NCBI RefSeq assembly: GCF_000378105.1
Contig: NZ_KB899247.1
Span: 247,728 to 311,727, forward strand
Source of the DNA: Rubritalea marina DSM 17716
GTDB taxonomy: Bacteria; Verrucomicrobiota; Verrucomicrobiia; Verrucomicrobiales; Akkermansiaceae
DNA length: 64,000 bases
Reading direction: 5' to 3'
Below, piece by piece: positions 18,180 to 26,731 of this stretch. Numbering within the stretch: position 1 is the stretch's first letter; the number at the start of each line of letters is the position of its first letter. The position numbers and the translations under genes were made by a program. The notes under the pieces were generated by a model. That model did not search any database. It saw only the letters and a list, made by a program, of their open reading frames with translations, and had not been told where the DNA came from.

Positions 18180-19637
18180 TTACTTTACTGAACGGTACCA
18201 CGCCAGCAGATTACCCATAAGGTCTTCGGCCACATCAGAATGGGAATCACTCAGGTTCTTAGATTCAGCAGGATCAGCTGAGAGATCATAAAGTTGCACA
18301 TGACTGCCATCGTAATCACACAACAACTTCCACTTGCCTTGCCGCACGGCTAGGTCGGGAAGCTGTTCCTTGAAGCCAGGTAATGGCATCTTTTTAAACC
18401 CTACAGGCCGAGCAAAGAAGATGGGTTCCTTTCTGGAATTCACACTATTACCTAATAGTGTGCCCAAAACATCCTCCCCATCATAGCTTACACCCGCCGG
18501 TTTAGACGCGCGCCCCAGGCGCACTAGTGACGGCACAAGATCGATCGCTGAAAAGACAGACTCAGCATTACGCTTCCCAGCCTCCTTCTGGTTTATTAAC
18601 CCCGGGCCCCAGACTATCAACGGGGATCGAACCCCTGCCTCATACAGCTGCCACTTGTAGCCACGAAGCACGCCAGCTCGTCCAGCATTGGGCTCTGGGC
18701 CGTTGTCCGAACAAATCAAAATGAGCGTATTATCACGCAGAGCCTTATCATTTTTAATTGTTGCAAACAATTTACCAAGCTGAGCATCCATACCTTGCAG
18801 CACCCCTAGATACTTGGCGCGCTTGCTACCATCTCCCCAATGTTCGACCAGTGGCCAGAATGGAGAATGCACATCGTCAGGCCAGACGTTTATGTAGAAT
18901 GGTTTGTTCTCTTGCTGGGCTTTCTTCATAAACTCGATCGAGGCGTCAACGAAACCGCCCGTAATTTCAGATCGTTGCATCCACGTGACTGGCCCACCTA
19001 GCTTTTCGGCATCCTGCCAGATTTTACCGATCTGACCATTCGGGTTTTTCGTGAGTGGAAGTAACTTAGGCCCCATTCCTTCAAAATTGGTCAAAGCTTC
19101 ATCGAAGCCGTACTCGGTGATGGCAGGGGCATCCGTCACATCACGTTGTCCCCCCATATGCCACTTTCCGAAATGACCCGTGGCGTAACCAGCCTGCTGG
19201 AGACTACGCGCCAGCATCGGTGCTTTAGGGTCTAGCCAATTTGCCATACCCCGAGCCTGATTACTGCCACGGTAGGCTAAGAACGAGCTTATCCGCCAAC
19301 GATCAGGGTAGTTTCCAGTAGAGATGGCAACTCGCGAAGGTGAACAAACTGGCGAGTTCACATAAAATTGTTCAAATGAAATCCCCTCTGCAGCAATGCT
19401 GTCGACACACGGAGTATCAACATCCTTGTTTCCATAACACGAAAAGTCCGCCCAGCCCATATCATCAACAAAAACGAGTACAATGTTAGGTCTATCCACT
19501 GGCGAGGGTACCACCTCGGAGTCTGCCAGTGCAGGTGATTGCGCGAATGCCAACGCAACAAGCATCCTCCCCTGTTTCTTAATCGCCTTCAGAGACCCAC
19601 CGAGAAGACTTTTGGGGCGATACTGATTGTGTTTCAT
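18180..19637 (-). CDS. secreted sulfatase, second copy
   Basis: This is a 485-residue formylglycine sulfatase. ATG 19637 is preferred: it gives a signal peptide with KKQGR, a hydrophobic run and an ALA cleavage site. In-frame ATGs at 19655 and 19685 add up to 16 residues before it. The catalytic motif CSPSR places the modified cysteine at Cys98, with the metal-binding VFVDDMGWAD near residues 55-64 and a later SDNGP. It is clearly different in sequence from the sulfatase at 14.1-15.8 kb (CSPSR against CCPTR), so it probably acts on another sulfated substrate. No sugar-degradation genes flank it. Confidence 0.9.
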   Translation of the reverse strand: MKHNQYRPKSLLGGSLKAIKKQGRMLVALAFAQSPALADSEVVPSPVDRPNIVLVFVDDMGWADFSCYGNKDVDTPCVDSIAAEGISFEQFYVNSPVCSPSRVAISTGNYPDRWRISSFLAYRGSNQARGMANWLDPKAPMLARSLQQAGYATGHFGKWHMGGQRDVTDAPAITEYGFDEALTNFEGMGPKLLPLTKNPNGQIGKIWQDAEKLGGPVTWMQRSEITGGFVDASIEFMKKAQQENKPFYINVWPDDVHSPFWPLVEHWGDGSKRAKYLGVLQGMDAQLGKLFATIKNDKALRDNTLILICSDNGPEPNAGRAGVLRGYKWQLYEAGVRSPLIVWGPGLINQKEAGKRNAESVFSAIDLVPSLVRLGRASKPAGVSYDGEDVLGTLLGNSVNSRKEPIFFARPVGFKKMPLPGFKEQLPDLAVRQGKWKLLCDYDGSHVQLYDLSADPAESKNLSDSHSDVAEDLMGNLLAWYRSVK

Positions 19638-19999
19638 TGTTTTGTTATTTCTCATGTTGTTCAAGTTGGAAGGCCCCCAAGGCATCTAATTTATAACACC
19701 TAGGTTTCGAGTTATTTTTGCTCACAAACTAATGTGGTTTGTTCTGAATACCACGTCATTTATTGGCTCACTAACCAGAGAGGCACAAATCCTTCGATCT
19801 AGCATCAGGTCGCGTGATTACTCGAGCACATGAGAGACTACGCAGCGGTATCATCTTTTGTTTCGTTAGAATTTTCGAGCACTTCATTGAATTACCTAGT
19901 TGAGCAAGCACACACCTGCCTCAATATACTGCACCACAATTCCAAGAACCCAGAACAAAAGTATCGCACTCAGCGACGATGTTGTTAGGTTACTCCTAG
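19638..19999. other. divergent intergenic region, sulfatase/glgB
   Basis: This 362-bp gap separates the divergent sulfatase and glgB genes. A weak plus-strand promoter candidate for glgB is TTGAGC (19900) with TATACT (19925) at a long 19-bp spacing. Nothing else convincing is seen. Confidence 0.35.
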
Positions 20000-22006
20000 A
20001 TGAACCATCAAGAAACTCCAATTCTGGTACAGAACGACATTTGGCTTAAAGATCAAAGTGGCGCGATCCAACACCGAATCGACCGCTTCCATCATAAGCT
20101 GGCCGAGATCGAATCCCAATTTGGCAGCTTACGAAACTTCGCAGACACGCAGCTACGACTAGGCGTACACTACGATGCTAAAGCAGACAGTTGGGAGCTT
20201 TGTGAATGGGCACCCAATGCCAAGGCCCTTGCCATTGTTGGCGAATTCAATGATTGGGACGGCGAGGCTAATCCGATGGTTCAAGACGCAAACGGCCATT
20301 GGACGGCCACAGTGCCGGGGGCATCACTCAAGCATGGAGATCTAATCAAGCTTCGTATTCTGGGGGCAGACAACTCACTGCGCGACCGCATCCCCGCAAC
20401 GATCACTCGTGCACTCCAAGACCCCAAAACACACGACTTTAGTGGCCAAATCTGGAACCCATCAGAGAACTACCAATGGAAACACCACTTCGATCCACAA
20501 TCTATCGAGGCGCCTATTGTCTACGAAGCGCATACTGGGATGGCTGGCGAAGAAGCTCGACTGCATAGCTACCGAGAATTTGCTGAAAACATCATTCCTC
20601 GAGTGAAAAAGCTAGGCTACAACACCATCCAATTGATGGCGGTTCAGGAGCATCCTTACTATGGATCATTTGGTTATCACGTCTCTAACTTTTTCGCTGC
20701 GTGTTCGCGCTTTGGAACGCCAGAAGACCTCAAATTCTTGGTCGACACAGCACACGCTCACGGTATCGCCGTGATCATGGATATCGTCCACTCTCATGCG
20801 GTTAAAAACCTTGCTGAAGGGCTGAATGAATTTGATGGCACCGACCACCAATACTTCCACGGCGGCAGCAAAGGCGACCACCCGCAGTGGGATTCTAAGT
20901 GCTTTGACTATGGCAAAGAAGAGGTGCAGCGATTCCTTCTCTCCAACGTGCGCTACTGGCTAGAAGAATTTCAATTCGACGGCTTCCGCTTTGATGGTGT
21001 GACATCAATGCTCTATGATCATCACGGCAACATTGCCTTCGATCACTATGACAAGTACTTCAGCAATGGTGTCGACCACGATTGTGTGCTCTACCTCCAA
21101 CTCGCCACCACCCTTGCTGAATCAATCAAACCTGGGGTGCTCAATATCGCAGAAGACATGTCCGGCATGCCAGGTCTCTGCCGCCCTATCCATGAAGGCG
21201 GGATTGGCTTTAGCCATCGCTTAGCAATGGGATTGCCAGATTACTGGATCAAACTCCTCAAGCACAAACGTGACGACGACTGGAATGTCGAAGAAATTTG
21301 GGAAACTCTCACCAACCGCCGCCACATGGAAGCAAACATTGCCTACGCTGAGTCACACGATCAGGCACTCGTGGGCGACAAGACGCTCGCCTTCTGGCTG
21401 ATGGACAAGGAGATGTACTGGCACATGGCTCTCGATGACCCACACCCAGTGATTGACCGCGGCATCGCCATGCACAAGCTTATCCGGCTACTCACCTCCA
21501 TGATTGGCGGTGAAGGCTACCTCACCTTTATGGGGAATGAGTTCGGCCACCCAGAGTGGCTCGACTTCCCGCGTGAAGGCAACAATTGGTCCTACCATTA
21601 CTGCCGCCGTCAATGGTCGCTCGTCGATCACCCAGAGCTCAAATACAAGCTCCTCAATGCCTTTGATGCCGCGATGATCCACTCGCTAGAGCAACATAAA
21701 ATTCTAAGCGCTCCACAGGCTAAGCAACTATGCGCACACCCAGGAGATCACGTACTCGCATTCGAACGCGCCAACGTCATCACGGCCGTCAATATTCACC
21801 CGACTCAATCCTACACAGACTACCACATCCACGTCCCACACGGAGGTCGCTACAAAGTCATTCTAAACTCAGATGACCCAAGCTTTGGTGGGCACGACCG
21901 GATCCAATCCGGGATGGAGCTCGACACTGTGGATGGCGCCTTTGGCCCAGCATTATCGCTCTATCTTCCCTGTCGTAGTGGTTACAGTTTGATACAGGTT
22001 GGGTAA
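20000..22006 (+). CDS. glgB: 1,4-alpha-glucan branching enzyme (eukaryotic-type GH13_8)
   Basis: This enzyme introduces alpha-1,6 branches into glycogen. The 668-residue protein has an N-terminal CBM48 module (WAPNAKALAIVGEFNDWD near residues 68-86), then the GH13 barrel. The nucleophile is Asp332 in FRFDGVTSM, the acid Glu385 in NIAEDMSG and the third carboxylate Asp454 in ESHDQ. The sequence style (EAHTGMAG, YYGSFGYHVSNFFA) matches the plant/animal-like subfamily rather than the long E. coli type. It stands alone, without other glycogen genes in the window. Confidence 0.93.
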   Translation: MNHQETPILVQNDIWLKDQSGAIQHRIDRFHHKLAEIESQFGSLRNFADTQLRLGVHYDAKADSWELCEWAPNAKALAIVGEFNDWDGEANPMVQDANGHWTATVPGASLKHGDLIKLRILGADNSLRDRIPATITRALQDPKTHDFSGQIWNPSENYQWKHHFDPQSIEAPIVYEAHTGMAGEEARLHSYREFAENIIPRVKKLGYNTIQLMAVQEHPYYGSFGYHVSNFFAACSRFGTPEDLKFLVDTAHAHGIAVIMDIVHSHAVKNLAEGLNEFDGTDHQYFHGGSKGDHPQWDSKCFDYGKEEVQRFLLSNVRYWLEEFQFDGFRFDGVTSMLYDHHGNIAFDHYDKYFSNGVDHDCVLYLQLATTLAESIKPGVLNIAEDMSGMPGLCRPIHEGGIGFSHRLAMGLPDYWIKLLKHKRDDDWNVEEIWETLTNRRHMEANIAYAESHDQALVGDKTLAFWLMDKEMYWHMALDDPHPVIDRGIAMHKLIRLLTSMIGGEGYLTFMGNEFGHPEWLDFPREGNNWSYHYCRRQWSLVDHPELKYKLLNAFDAAMIHSLEQHKILSAPQAKQLCAHPGDHVLAFERANVITAVNIHPTQSYTDYHIHVPHGGRYKVILNSDDPSFGGHDRIQSGMELDTVDGAFGPALSLYLPCRSGYSLIQVG

Positions 22007-22018
22007 CTGCTCAGCAGC

Positions 22019-22045
22019 GACGTCTTAAATTTTACTTAAGGCGTC
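22019..22045. terminator. stem-loop at the convergent glgB/HPt junction
   Basis: GACGTCTTAA pairs with TTAAGGCGTC over a 7-nt loop (10 bp, one wobble). It overlaps the stop codon and last codons of the HPt gene. It has no long T-run, so a shared bidirectional terminator is only a possibility. Confidence 0.4.
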
Positions 22046-22516
22046 CCTTGCTGCCGCGACTGATTGCACGAACAATTGCTCAAGTGCCTTCACTTGCTCG
22101 TCACTTAAGGTGACTGCGCCAATCGACTCCAATTCAGCACAGCGTTCATAGAGCGCGCTCATACCCAACATCCCTGAAGATCCTTTGAGTTGATGCAGTG
22201 CATCTTTGACTTGGGTGCCTGAGTCAGCAGTCGCATCCGCAACCGCTTTAATCAAGGTAGTGGCATTGAGCTCATAGTCGTCGACAATGAGGGTGAATGT
22301 CTCAGCGTCGCCACAGACTAAGCTGTCGAATTGGGAGTGATCAAGAATGTCGGCCATAAGTAGATTACTAACAATATAGGCTAGTGAATTGAGATCGGTC
22401 AATGCCGCAGTGCAGCAATTCTGATCCTCTCCCATTCGCGCAATACCCTGAACGGTCGTCAATACGTGTGATGGCGCACAATCAAAATTTAGCGTATCCA
22501 TAATCCAGCATCGCAA
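22025..22516 (-). CDS. orphan histidine phosphotransfer (HPt) protein
   Basis: HPt proteins relay phosphate between response-regulator receiver domains. In this 163-residue protein the signature HQLKGSSGMLG places the phosphorylated histidine at His108, inside a helical C-terminal HPt domain (~75-163). The N-terminal 60-70 residues are unlike HPt and cysteine-containing, with no recognised domain. An alternative start is ATG 22501. No histidine kinase or receiver gene is near, so the partner is unknown. Confidence 0.8.
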   Translation of the reverse strand: MRCWIMDTLNFDCAPSHVLTTVQGIARMGEDQNCCTAALTDLNSLAYIVSNLLMADILDHSQFDSLVCGDAETFTLIVDDYELNATTLIKAVADATADSGTQVKDALHQLKGSSGMLGMSALYERCAELESIGAVTLSDEQVKALEQLFVQSVAAARDALSKI

Positions 22517-22544
22517 ATCGTCGGTGCTAAAATAGAAAAACCAA

Positions 22545-22850
22545 ATGAAGCATTACTCCGTTTTAGAAGTCACTCCCACCACCGATGCATGGATCCCTGC
22601 CTACATCGAGCCCACCACCAATCTCGTGAAAAAACACCATGGCCGCTACCTCGCACGCACCGCCTCTCACGAGACTAAAGAAGGTGATCGCGAGGCACCA
22701 GGTCTACGCGTGATCATCGAGTGGGATAGCAAGGAAGACGCTGAAGCATTCCTCGCTGACCCAGAGTACAAAGAGCACTTTGATGCGCGTACCGAAGGAT
22801 CTATCAGCCACCACGCTTTGATCGAAGCCAAGGATGACCTCCTAGACTAA
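22545..22850 (+). CDS. DUF1330-like small protein
   Basis: This 101-residue protein has the ferredoxin-like alpha/beta-barrel pattern of the DUF1330/dimeric monooxygenase group: MKHYSVLEVTPT, then GRYLART, VIIEWDSKEDAEAFL and DPEYKEHFDAR. The biochemical role of DUF1330 proteins is not known to me. It starts 28 bp from the divergent HPt gene and ends 11 bp from the convergent CLC gene, so it is transcribed alone. Confidence 0.7.
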   Translation: MKHYSVLEVTPTTDAWIPAYIEPTTNLVKKHHGRYLARTASHETKEGDREAPGLRVIIEWDSKEDAEAFLADPEYKEHFDARTEGSISHHALIEAKDDLLD

Positions 22851-22861
22851 GGACGATCAAA

Positions 22862-24652
22862 CTAGAGCTCGCTAGCATTTTGCTGGCGGGCAATATCATT
22901 CAAGGTCAGCAAACCTAGCAGCTTTTCAGGGCTAGTTGCCAAGACCACTGGGACTTGCTGAAAATTTTTACCAATCATCATGTTAGCCGCGTCGCGGATC
23001 GAGGTGTCGGGCTGCACCACCAACAATTGTTGGTTTTCAATCAAATGCTGAAGTGTTAGTTCCTGATCTGCCTCCTCAAGCTCGTGGCGAGTGACGATCC
23101 CAATGAGTGCATCGGTTGCATCGACTATGGGATAGGCGTGGTACATCAACCCCTTAGCACCTAGCGCTTTGATATTTTCTGCCACAGAATCGTTGCCACG
23201 CATCGTCCTCACCTCGTGGGTCATAATCGCTGACACTGGAAGCTTGCGGTAATCTTGGCTCCCTCGGTAGGCTGAGAACTTTTTCAGATTCACACCATCC
23301 TGAAGCAATAAGGCATCGTAGAGCGCCACTGGATTGAAATGCTTTGCGATCGACCAAGAAAGCATATTACCAGCCATCAGGGGTAGGATCAGCGAATAGT
23401 TCCCCGTCATCTCAAATATAATGATCAACGAGGTGAATGGGCAACGGATCACTGAGGAGAACATCGCCCCCATCCCGAGGAGAACACACCCACCCACTAC
23501 CTGGGAACTGCCTGGCCAATTTGGGAAATTGCAATACTGCTCCAGCCCTACCAGAGCCATCCCCATCAAACCACCCAGCATCCCGCCGAGGAATAATGTC
23601 GGTGAAAAAATCCCCCCTGAGCCACCACTCGCGTAGTTGAGTACCACTGCAGCGAACTTGAACACCAGAAGTGCCAAAAGAACCTGCCACACCAACTTAT
23701 CCTCAAAGGCCGCCTGCAAGCTATCGTAACCAATCGAGAACACAGAATTCTGAGGATCACCGAAAGCTCCAGTAATCTGGTAGGCCAAAATACCAATAAG
23801 GCCACAGCATAGGCCGCCAACTGCGGGGGTCGCCCAGGCAATATTCTTAAAAGGCCCAGTCTTGCAATAGCCACGCACCTGGATCACGCAACGCACAAAA
23901 AAGTGTCCGAGGAATCCAGCGATGACTCCTAGAGGGATACCCACGATCATCCAAGGCGAAGTGATGAAGTCGACATCGATGATCTCACTAGCGAGGATCG
24001 GATCCTCTCCCAACAAACTACGAGACACCGCAGCAGCAATGACAACAGCCACGACAATCCCGCCTAATGCCTTCATGGAAAAATTATCCAAAAGCTCCTC
24101 AAACACAAAGGTTATAGCTGAAAGTGGTGCATTGAATGCAGCCGCGATACCAGCCGCCATCCCCACTGGCAATGAAGCCTGCACGCGGCGTTGATCTTTA
24201 AAAATGAAACGCCCTAATCTGGAGGAAATGGCAGAGGACAAATGGACGGTTGGCCCCTCTCGACCTAGGCTGTTGCCCAAGCCGCAGAAGATTGAACCAA
24301 GCACAAAACGCCAGAACCCTGCACCAATCGGGATATGGCCACTGTGATTGTAATACGCTGTCTTCGTCTGAGGGATTCCAGATCCCGCCGATGAAGGAGT
24401 GAAATACTTCACTGCTAGCCCGACAGTCAGCCCGCCCACCGTTGGAGCGCCAATCATAATTGCATAGAACTTCCAACCACCACAGCTCGTTGCCCAATCC
24501 CACAACGCGTGGAAAATCGTGTGAATACTCCAGTGGAATAGCACCGCTGCAATACCACAGCAAAGACCAATCAAGATGCACAGCAGAAGAAAGCGCTGAC
24601 TATCGTCTAGCCGCTTGTGTATCCACTCTGAAATTGCACCACGATTCTGCAT
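22862..24652 (-). CDS. CLC-type chloride channel/antiporter with CBS domains
   Basis: This inner-membrane protein (596 residues) moves chloride, usually in exchange for protons. All three CLC selectivity signatures are present: GSGIPQTK near residue 90, GREGPTVH near 132 with the gating glutamate, and GSGGIFSPTLFLG near 345. A tail of about 130 residues has two CBS repeats (AIMTHEVRTMRGND and LLVVQPDTSIRDAAN), which sense adenine nucleotides in relatives. ATG 24652 is favoured over the longer frame because helix 1 follows after about 20 residues. An in-frame start further upstream would run into the divergent gene's promoter region. Confidence 0.92.
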   Translation of the reverse strand: MQNRGAISEWIHKRLDDSQRFLLLCILIGLCCGIAAVLFHWSIHTIFHALWDWATSCGGWKFYAIMIGAPTVGGLTVGLAVKYFTPSSAGSGIPQTKTAYYNHSGHIPIGAGFWRFVLGSIFCGLGNSLGREGPTVHLSSAISSRLGRFIFKDQRRVQASLPVGMAAGIAAAFNAPLSAITFVFEELLDNFSMKALGGIVVAVVIAAAVSRSLLGEDPILASEIIDVDFITSPWMIVGIPLGVIAGFLGHFFVRCVIQVRGYCKTGPFKNIAWATPAVGGLCCGLIGILAYQITGAFGDPQNSVFSIGYDSLQAAFEDKLVWQVLLALLVFKFAAVVLNYASGGSGGIFSPTLFLGGMLGGLMGMALVGLEQYCNFPNWPGSSQVVGGCVLLGMGAMFSSVIRCPFTSLIIIFEMTGNYSLILPLMAGNMLSWSIAKHFNPVALYDALLLQDGVNLKKFSAYRGSQDYRKLPVSAIMTHEVRTMRGNDSVAENIKALGAKGLMYHAYPIVDATDALIGIVTRHELEEADQELTLQHLIENQQLLVVQPDTSIRDAANMMIGKNFQQVPVVLATSPEKLLGLLTLNDIARQQNASEL

Positions 24653-24750
24653 AAGTCTCGATGCACATAACATCACAGTCACAAAGAACAAGACTTAGCC
24701 GGTTGACCCAACATGAATATCTGTCATATCTTCCATTCCAGCGCCCTAAA

Positions 24751-25314
24751 ATGACCAACCTTTCTAGCTCAGAACCGAAACCATTCGTTCAGAAACTCAG
24801 ACGCCTCTTCATTGGCAGCAAGCCGATCCCGGTAAGCGCATCTCACAAAGAGATCCGCTTCACTCGCAGCAAACAAGGTAGCCAATTCTTTCTCCTCGCA
24901 TCCATCTTTGGCGCCTTAGCTGTGGCTCTTGCGAGTACCATGTTCACCCACTGGGGGCCTTTCGACATCGACTTCCAACGCTATATTTGGTGGGCGCTAG
25001 CGCCCTTGCTTCCCACCCTCCTATGCCTGCGTATTGCCATCTATTGCCTCAGGCACGCCTACCTGATCCTCACCCCATTGGGCGTGGAGGTTCTGCCCTT
25101 GTGGAAGCCAAGCCAACACCACCAACTTCTATACTGGGCTCAAATCGATCACGCCACCATCACATCACGCCACCTCACCCTGCACTTCAATCAGGATGAA
25201 AGCGCCGGTGTGGTCCTCAGCTTAGCCCCATTCAACAAGACACAAATCTCCTTGCTTCGCAAAGCGATCCAATCCAGAACCAATGGCGCAGAGCAGGCAC
25301 ATTCAGTCAGCTAA
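24751..25314 (+). CDS. two-helix membrane protein with PH-like C-terminal region
   Basis: This is an uncharacterised 187-residue protein. Two hydrophobic helices (~50-72 and ~80-103) are followed by a soluble segment (YLILTPLGVEVL, YWAQIDHATI, LTLHFN, then a final helix). That pattern resembles a bacterial PH-like (bPH/DUF304) domain, which usually sits after membrane helices. The assignment is by pattern only. ATG 24751 was chosen over 24661 because the upstream part lacks a plausible membrane-protein N-terminus. It is followed 24 bp later by a YbjN-like gene, and the two share a terminator. Confidence 0.6.
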   Translation: MTNLSSSEPKPFVQKLRRLFIGSKPIPVSASHKEIRFTRSKQGSQFFLLASIFGALAVALASTMFTHWGPFDIDFQRYIWWALAPLLPTLLCLRIAIYCLRHAYLILTPLGVEVLPLWKPSQHHQLLYWAQIDHATITSRHLTLHFNQDESAGVVLSLAPFNKTQISLLRKAIQSRTNGAEQAHSVS

Positions 25315-25338
25315 GCGATCCACTTTCCCAATTCCACC

Positions 25339-25854
25339 ATGCGACCACCATCGATCCAACTCAACTCCGTCGTCACGGCCTTCAATGAACAGGGCTGGGC
25401 CCACGAAATCATCGAAGGACAAGAAGTGCTCAGCACAGCCTTCGAAGCACATCACACTCGTGTGCAACTCTTCGCCCAAGTCTTCAACCAGCTCAACTCG
25501 CTCACCATTGTAGGTGAAACCGCGATGCCAATCGATGAGCTCCGTCAACCACTCCTGCTAGAACTCCTCCACCGGGCGAACAAGCAAATGAACCTCGGTG
25601 GCCTTGAGTACGATCTCGACCGCCAACGACTCGTATTCCGTATCACGAACATCTTCGAGCGCGAAAAGTTCGATAAGGATATCGTCTCCACGATGGTACA
25701 CTGCACGATTGCCGAAGTCGACCGCATCACCCCCTTCTGTACCATTGTTCAACAAACCGCTGAGGATCTCCTCGACGACCTGAGCATCGAGCGCCTTCTC
25801 ATGCGCCAAGACCTGCTACCACCGGTCCCAGGCGATGAAGAAATGGACATTTAA
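25339..25854 (+). CDS. YbjN-domain protein
   Basis: This 171-residue cytosolic protein has the YbjN/type III chaperone-like fold pattern. It has an N-terminal helix, LSTAFEAHHTRVQLFAQVF strands, the MPIDELRQPLLLELLHRANK helix near residues 60-80, LGGLEYDLDRQRLVFR, then a long C-terminal helix. YbjN relatives are regulators or chaperone-like proteins without known enzymatic activity. It lies downstream of the PH-like membrane protein and upstream of a strong terminator. Confidence 0.7.
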   Translation: MRPPSIQLNSVVTAFNEQGWAHEIIEGQEVLSTAFEAHHTRVQLFAQVFNQLNSLTIVGETAMPIDELRQPLLLELLHRANKQMNLGGLEYDLDRQRLVFRITNIFEREKFDKDIVSTMVHCTIAEVDRITPFCTIVQQTAEDLLDDLSIERLLMRQDLLPPVPGDEEMDI

Positions 25855-25882
25855 AGCGCCCTTTAGAAAACTTACTTTTACC

Positions 25883-25919
25883 CAGCACCCAAGCTAGCAA
25901 TGGCTTGGGTGTTTTTTTA
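25883..25919 (+). terminator. intrinsic terminator after the YbjN gene
   Basis: CACCCAAGC pairs with GCTTGGGTG over an 8-nt loop, then seven T. A near copy (34 of 37 bases identical) ends the next operon at 28173-28209. Confidence 0.92.
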
Positions 25920-25948
25920 TAGAACCACGAGACTACATGGGACACTAA

Positions 25949-25999
25949 GTGTTAAATTGACACTTTTACATTTACATCGTGTAACTGTAACACTATAAA
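25949..25999 (+). promoter_or_regulatory. promoter with two GTGT-N7-ACAC operators, NUDIX/macro-ARH operon
   Basis: The -35 TTTACA (25971-25976) and -10 TATAAA (25994-25999) are 17 bp apart. Operator 2 (GTGT-N7-ACAC, 25979-25993) fills the spacer almost exactly. Operator 1, with the same architecture (25949-25963), lies exactly 30 bp upstream and overlaps a TTGACA. Its left arm is also part of a short ACACT-A-AGTGT repeat from 25942. Transcription would start near 26006, at or just before the ATG, so the mRNA may be leaderless. A DNA-bound repressor here should block polymerase; the NUDIX regulator encoded just downstream is the obvious candidate. Confidence 0.75.
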
Positions 26000-26006
26000 A
26001 TAAATT

Positions 26007-26696
26007 ATGTCTTTTTACTACGACTATGCACGTCCCGCTCTCACCACAGACTGTGTGGTTTTCGGCTTAGACGAAAAGGATCTCAAAGTGCTTCTAATTC
26101 AGCGCGACATTGAACCTTTTGAGGGTAAGTGGGCCCTCCCTGGGGGTTTCATCCGTGTGGGTGAATCCATCGACGACTGCGCAAAGCGTGAGCTCGAAGA
26201 AGAAACTGGCTTAAAGAACATTTTCCTCGAACAGCTCTATAGCTATGGCGCACCTAACCGCGACCCCCGAGAACATGTAATCACCGTCGCCTACTACGCT
26301 CTTGTGAACCTCATTGAACACGCGCCAAAAGCAGCCACAGATGCTCGCAACGCTGCCTGGTTTGCATTAGATGATCTCCCCTCGCTAGCCTTCGACCATG
26401 AGACAATTCTAAATACCGCCCTCAAGCGACTTAAAGGAAAGGTCCGATACCAACCAATCGGCTTCGAGCTCCTTCCTGAGAAATTCACGCTCACCCAACT
26501 CCAAAAGCTCTATGAAATCATTCTCAAAACAGAAATCGATAAACGAAATTTCCGCAAAAAAGTACTTAAACTTGGCGTCTTGATAGAGACCGATGAAGTT
26601 GAACAAGACGTCGCCCACCGTGCCGCTCGCCTATACTGTTTCGACAATAAACACTATAAAAAACTCCGCAAACAAGGCATCAACTTCGAAATTTAG
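26007..26696 (+). CDS. NrtR-like NUDIX transcriptional regulator
   Basis: This 229-residue protein joins an N-terminal NUDIX domain to a C-terminal winged helix (residues ~150-225, [19 protein letters not shown] through [12 protein letters not shown]). That is the layout of NrtR, the ADP-ribose-responsive repressor of NAD genes, and of AraR-type relatives. The NUDIX box at residues ~48-70 is complete in pattern (G-x5-E-x7-REL-x-EE-x-GL). Characterised NrtR repressors often have a degenerate box, so this one might still hydrolyse its ligand. The gene is autogenously placed behind a promoter with paired inverted repeats and is the first gene of an operon with the macrodomain-ARH fusion 35 bp downstream. 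The ligand could be ADP-ribose or another nucleotide-sugar. Confidence 0.85.
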   Translation: MSFYYDYARPALTTDCVVFGLDEKDLKVLLIQRDIEPFEGKWALPGGFIRVGESIDDCAKRELEEETGLKNIFLEQLYSYGAPNRDPREHVITVAYYALVNLIEHAPKAATDARNAAWFALDDLPSLAFDHETILNTALKRLKGKVRYQPIGFELLPEKFTLTQLQKLYEIILKTEIDKRNFRKKVLKLGVLIETDEVEQDVAHRAARLYCFDNKHYKKLRKQGINFEI

Positions 26697-26731
26697 AACC
26701 CTCTAGCGTTAATCAAGTGAAAAGCACTCAC

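Noticed and set aside
24661..24750. longer start for the PH-like membrane protein
   Set aside because: The extra 30 residues are polar and arginine-rich and extend to within 9 bp of the divergent CLC gene start; ATG 24751 is better placed.
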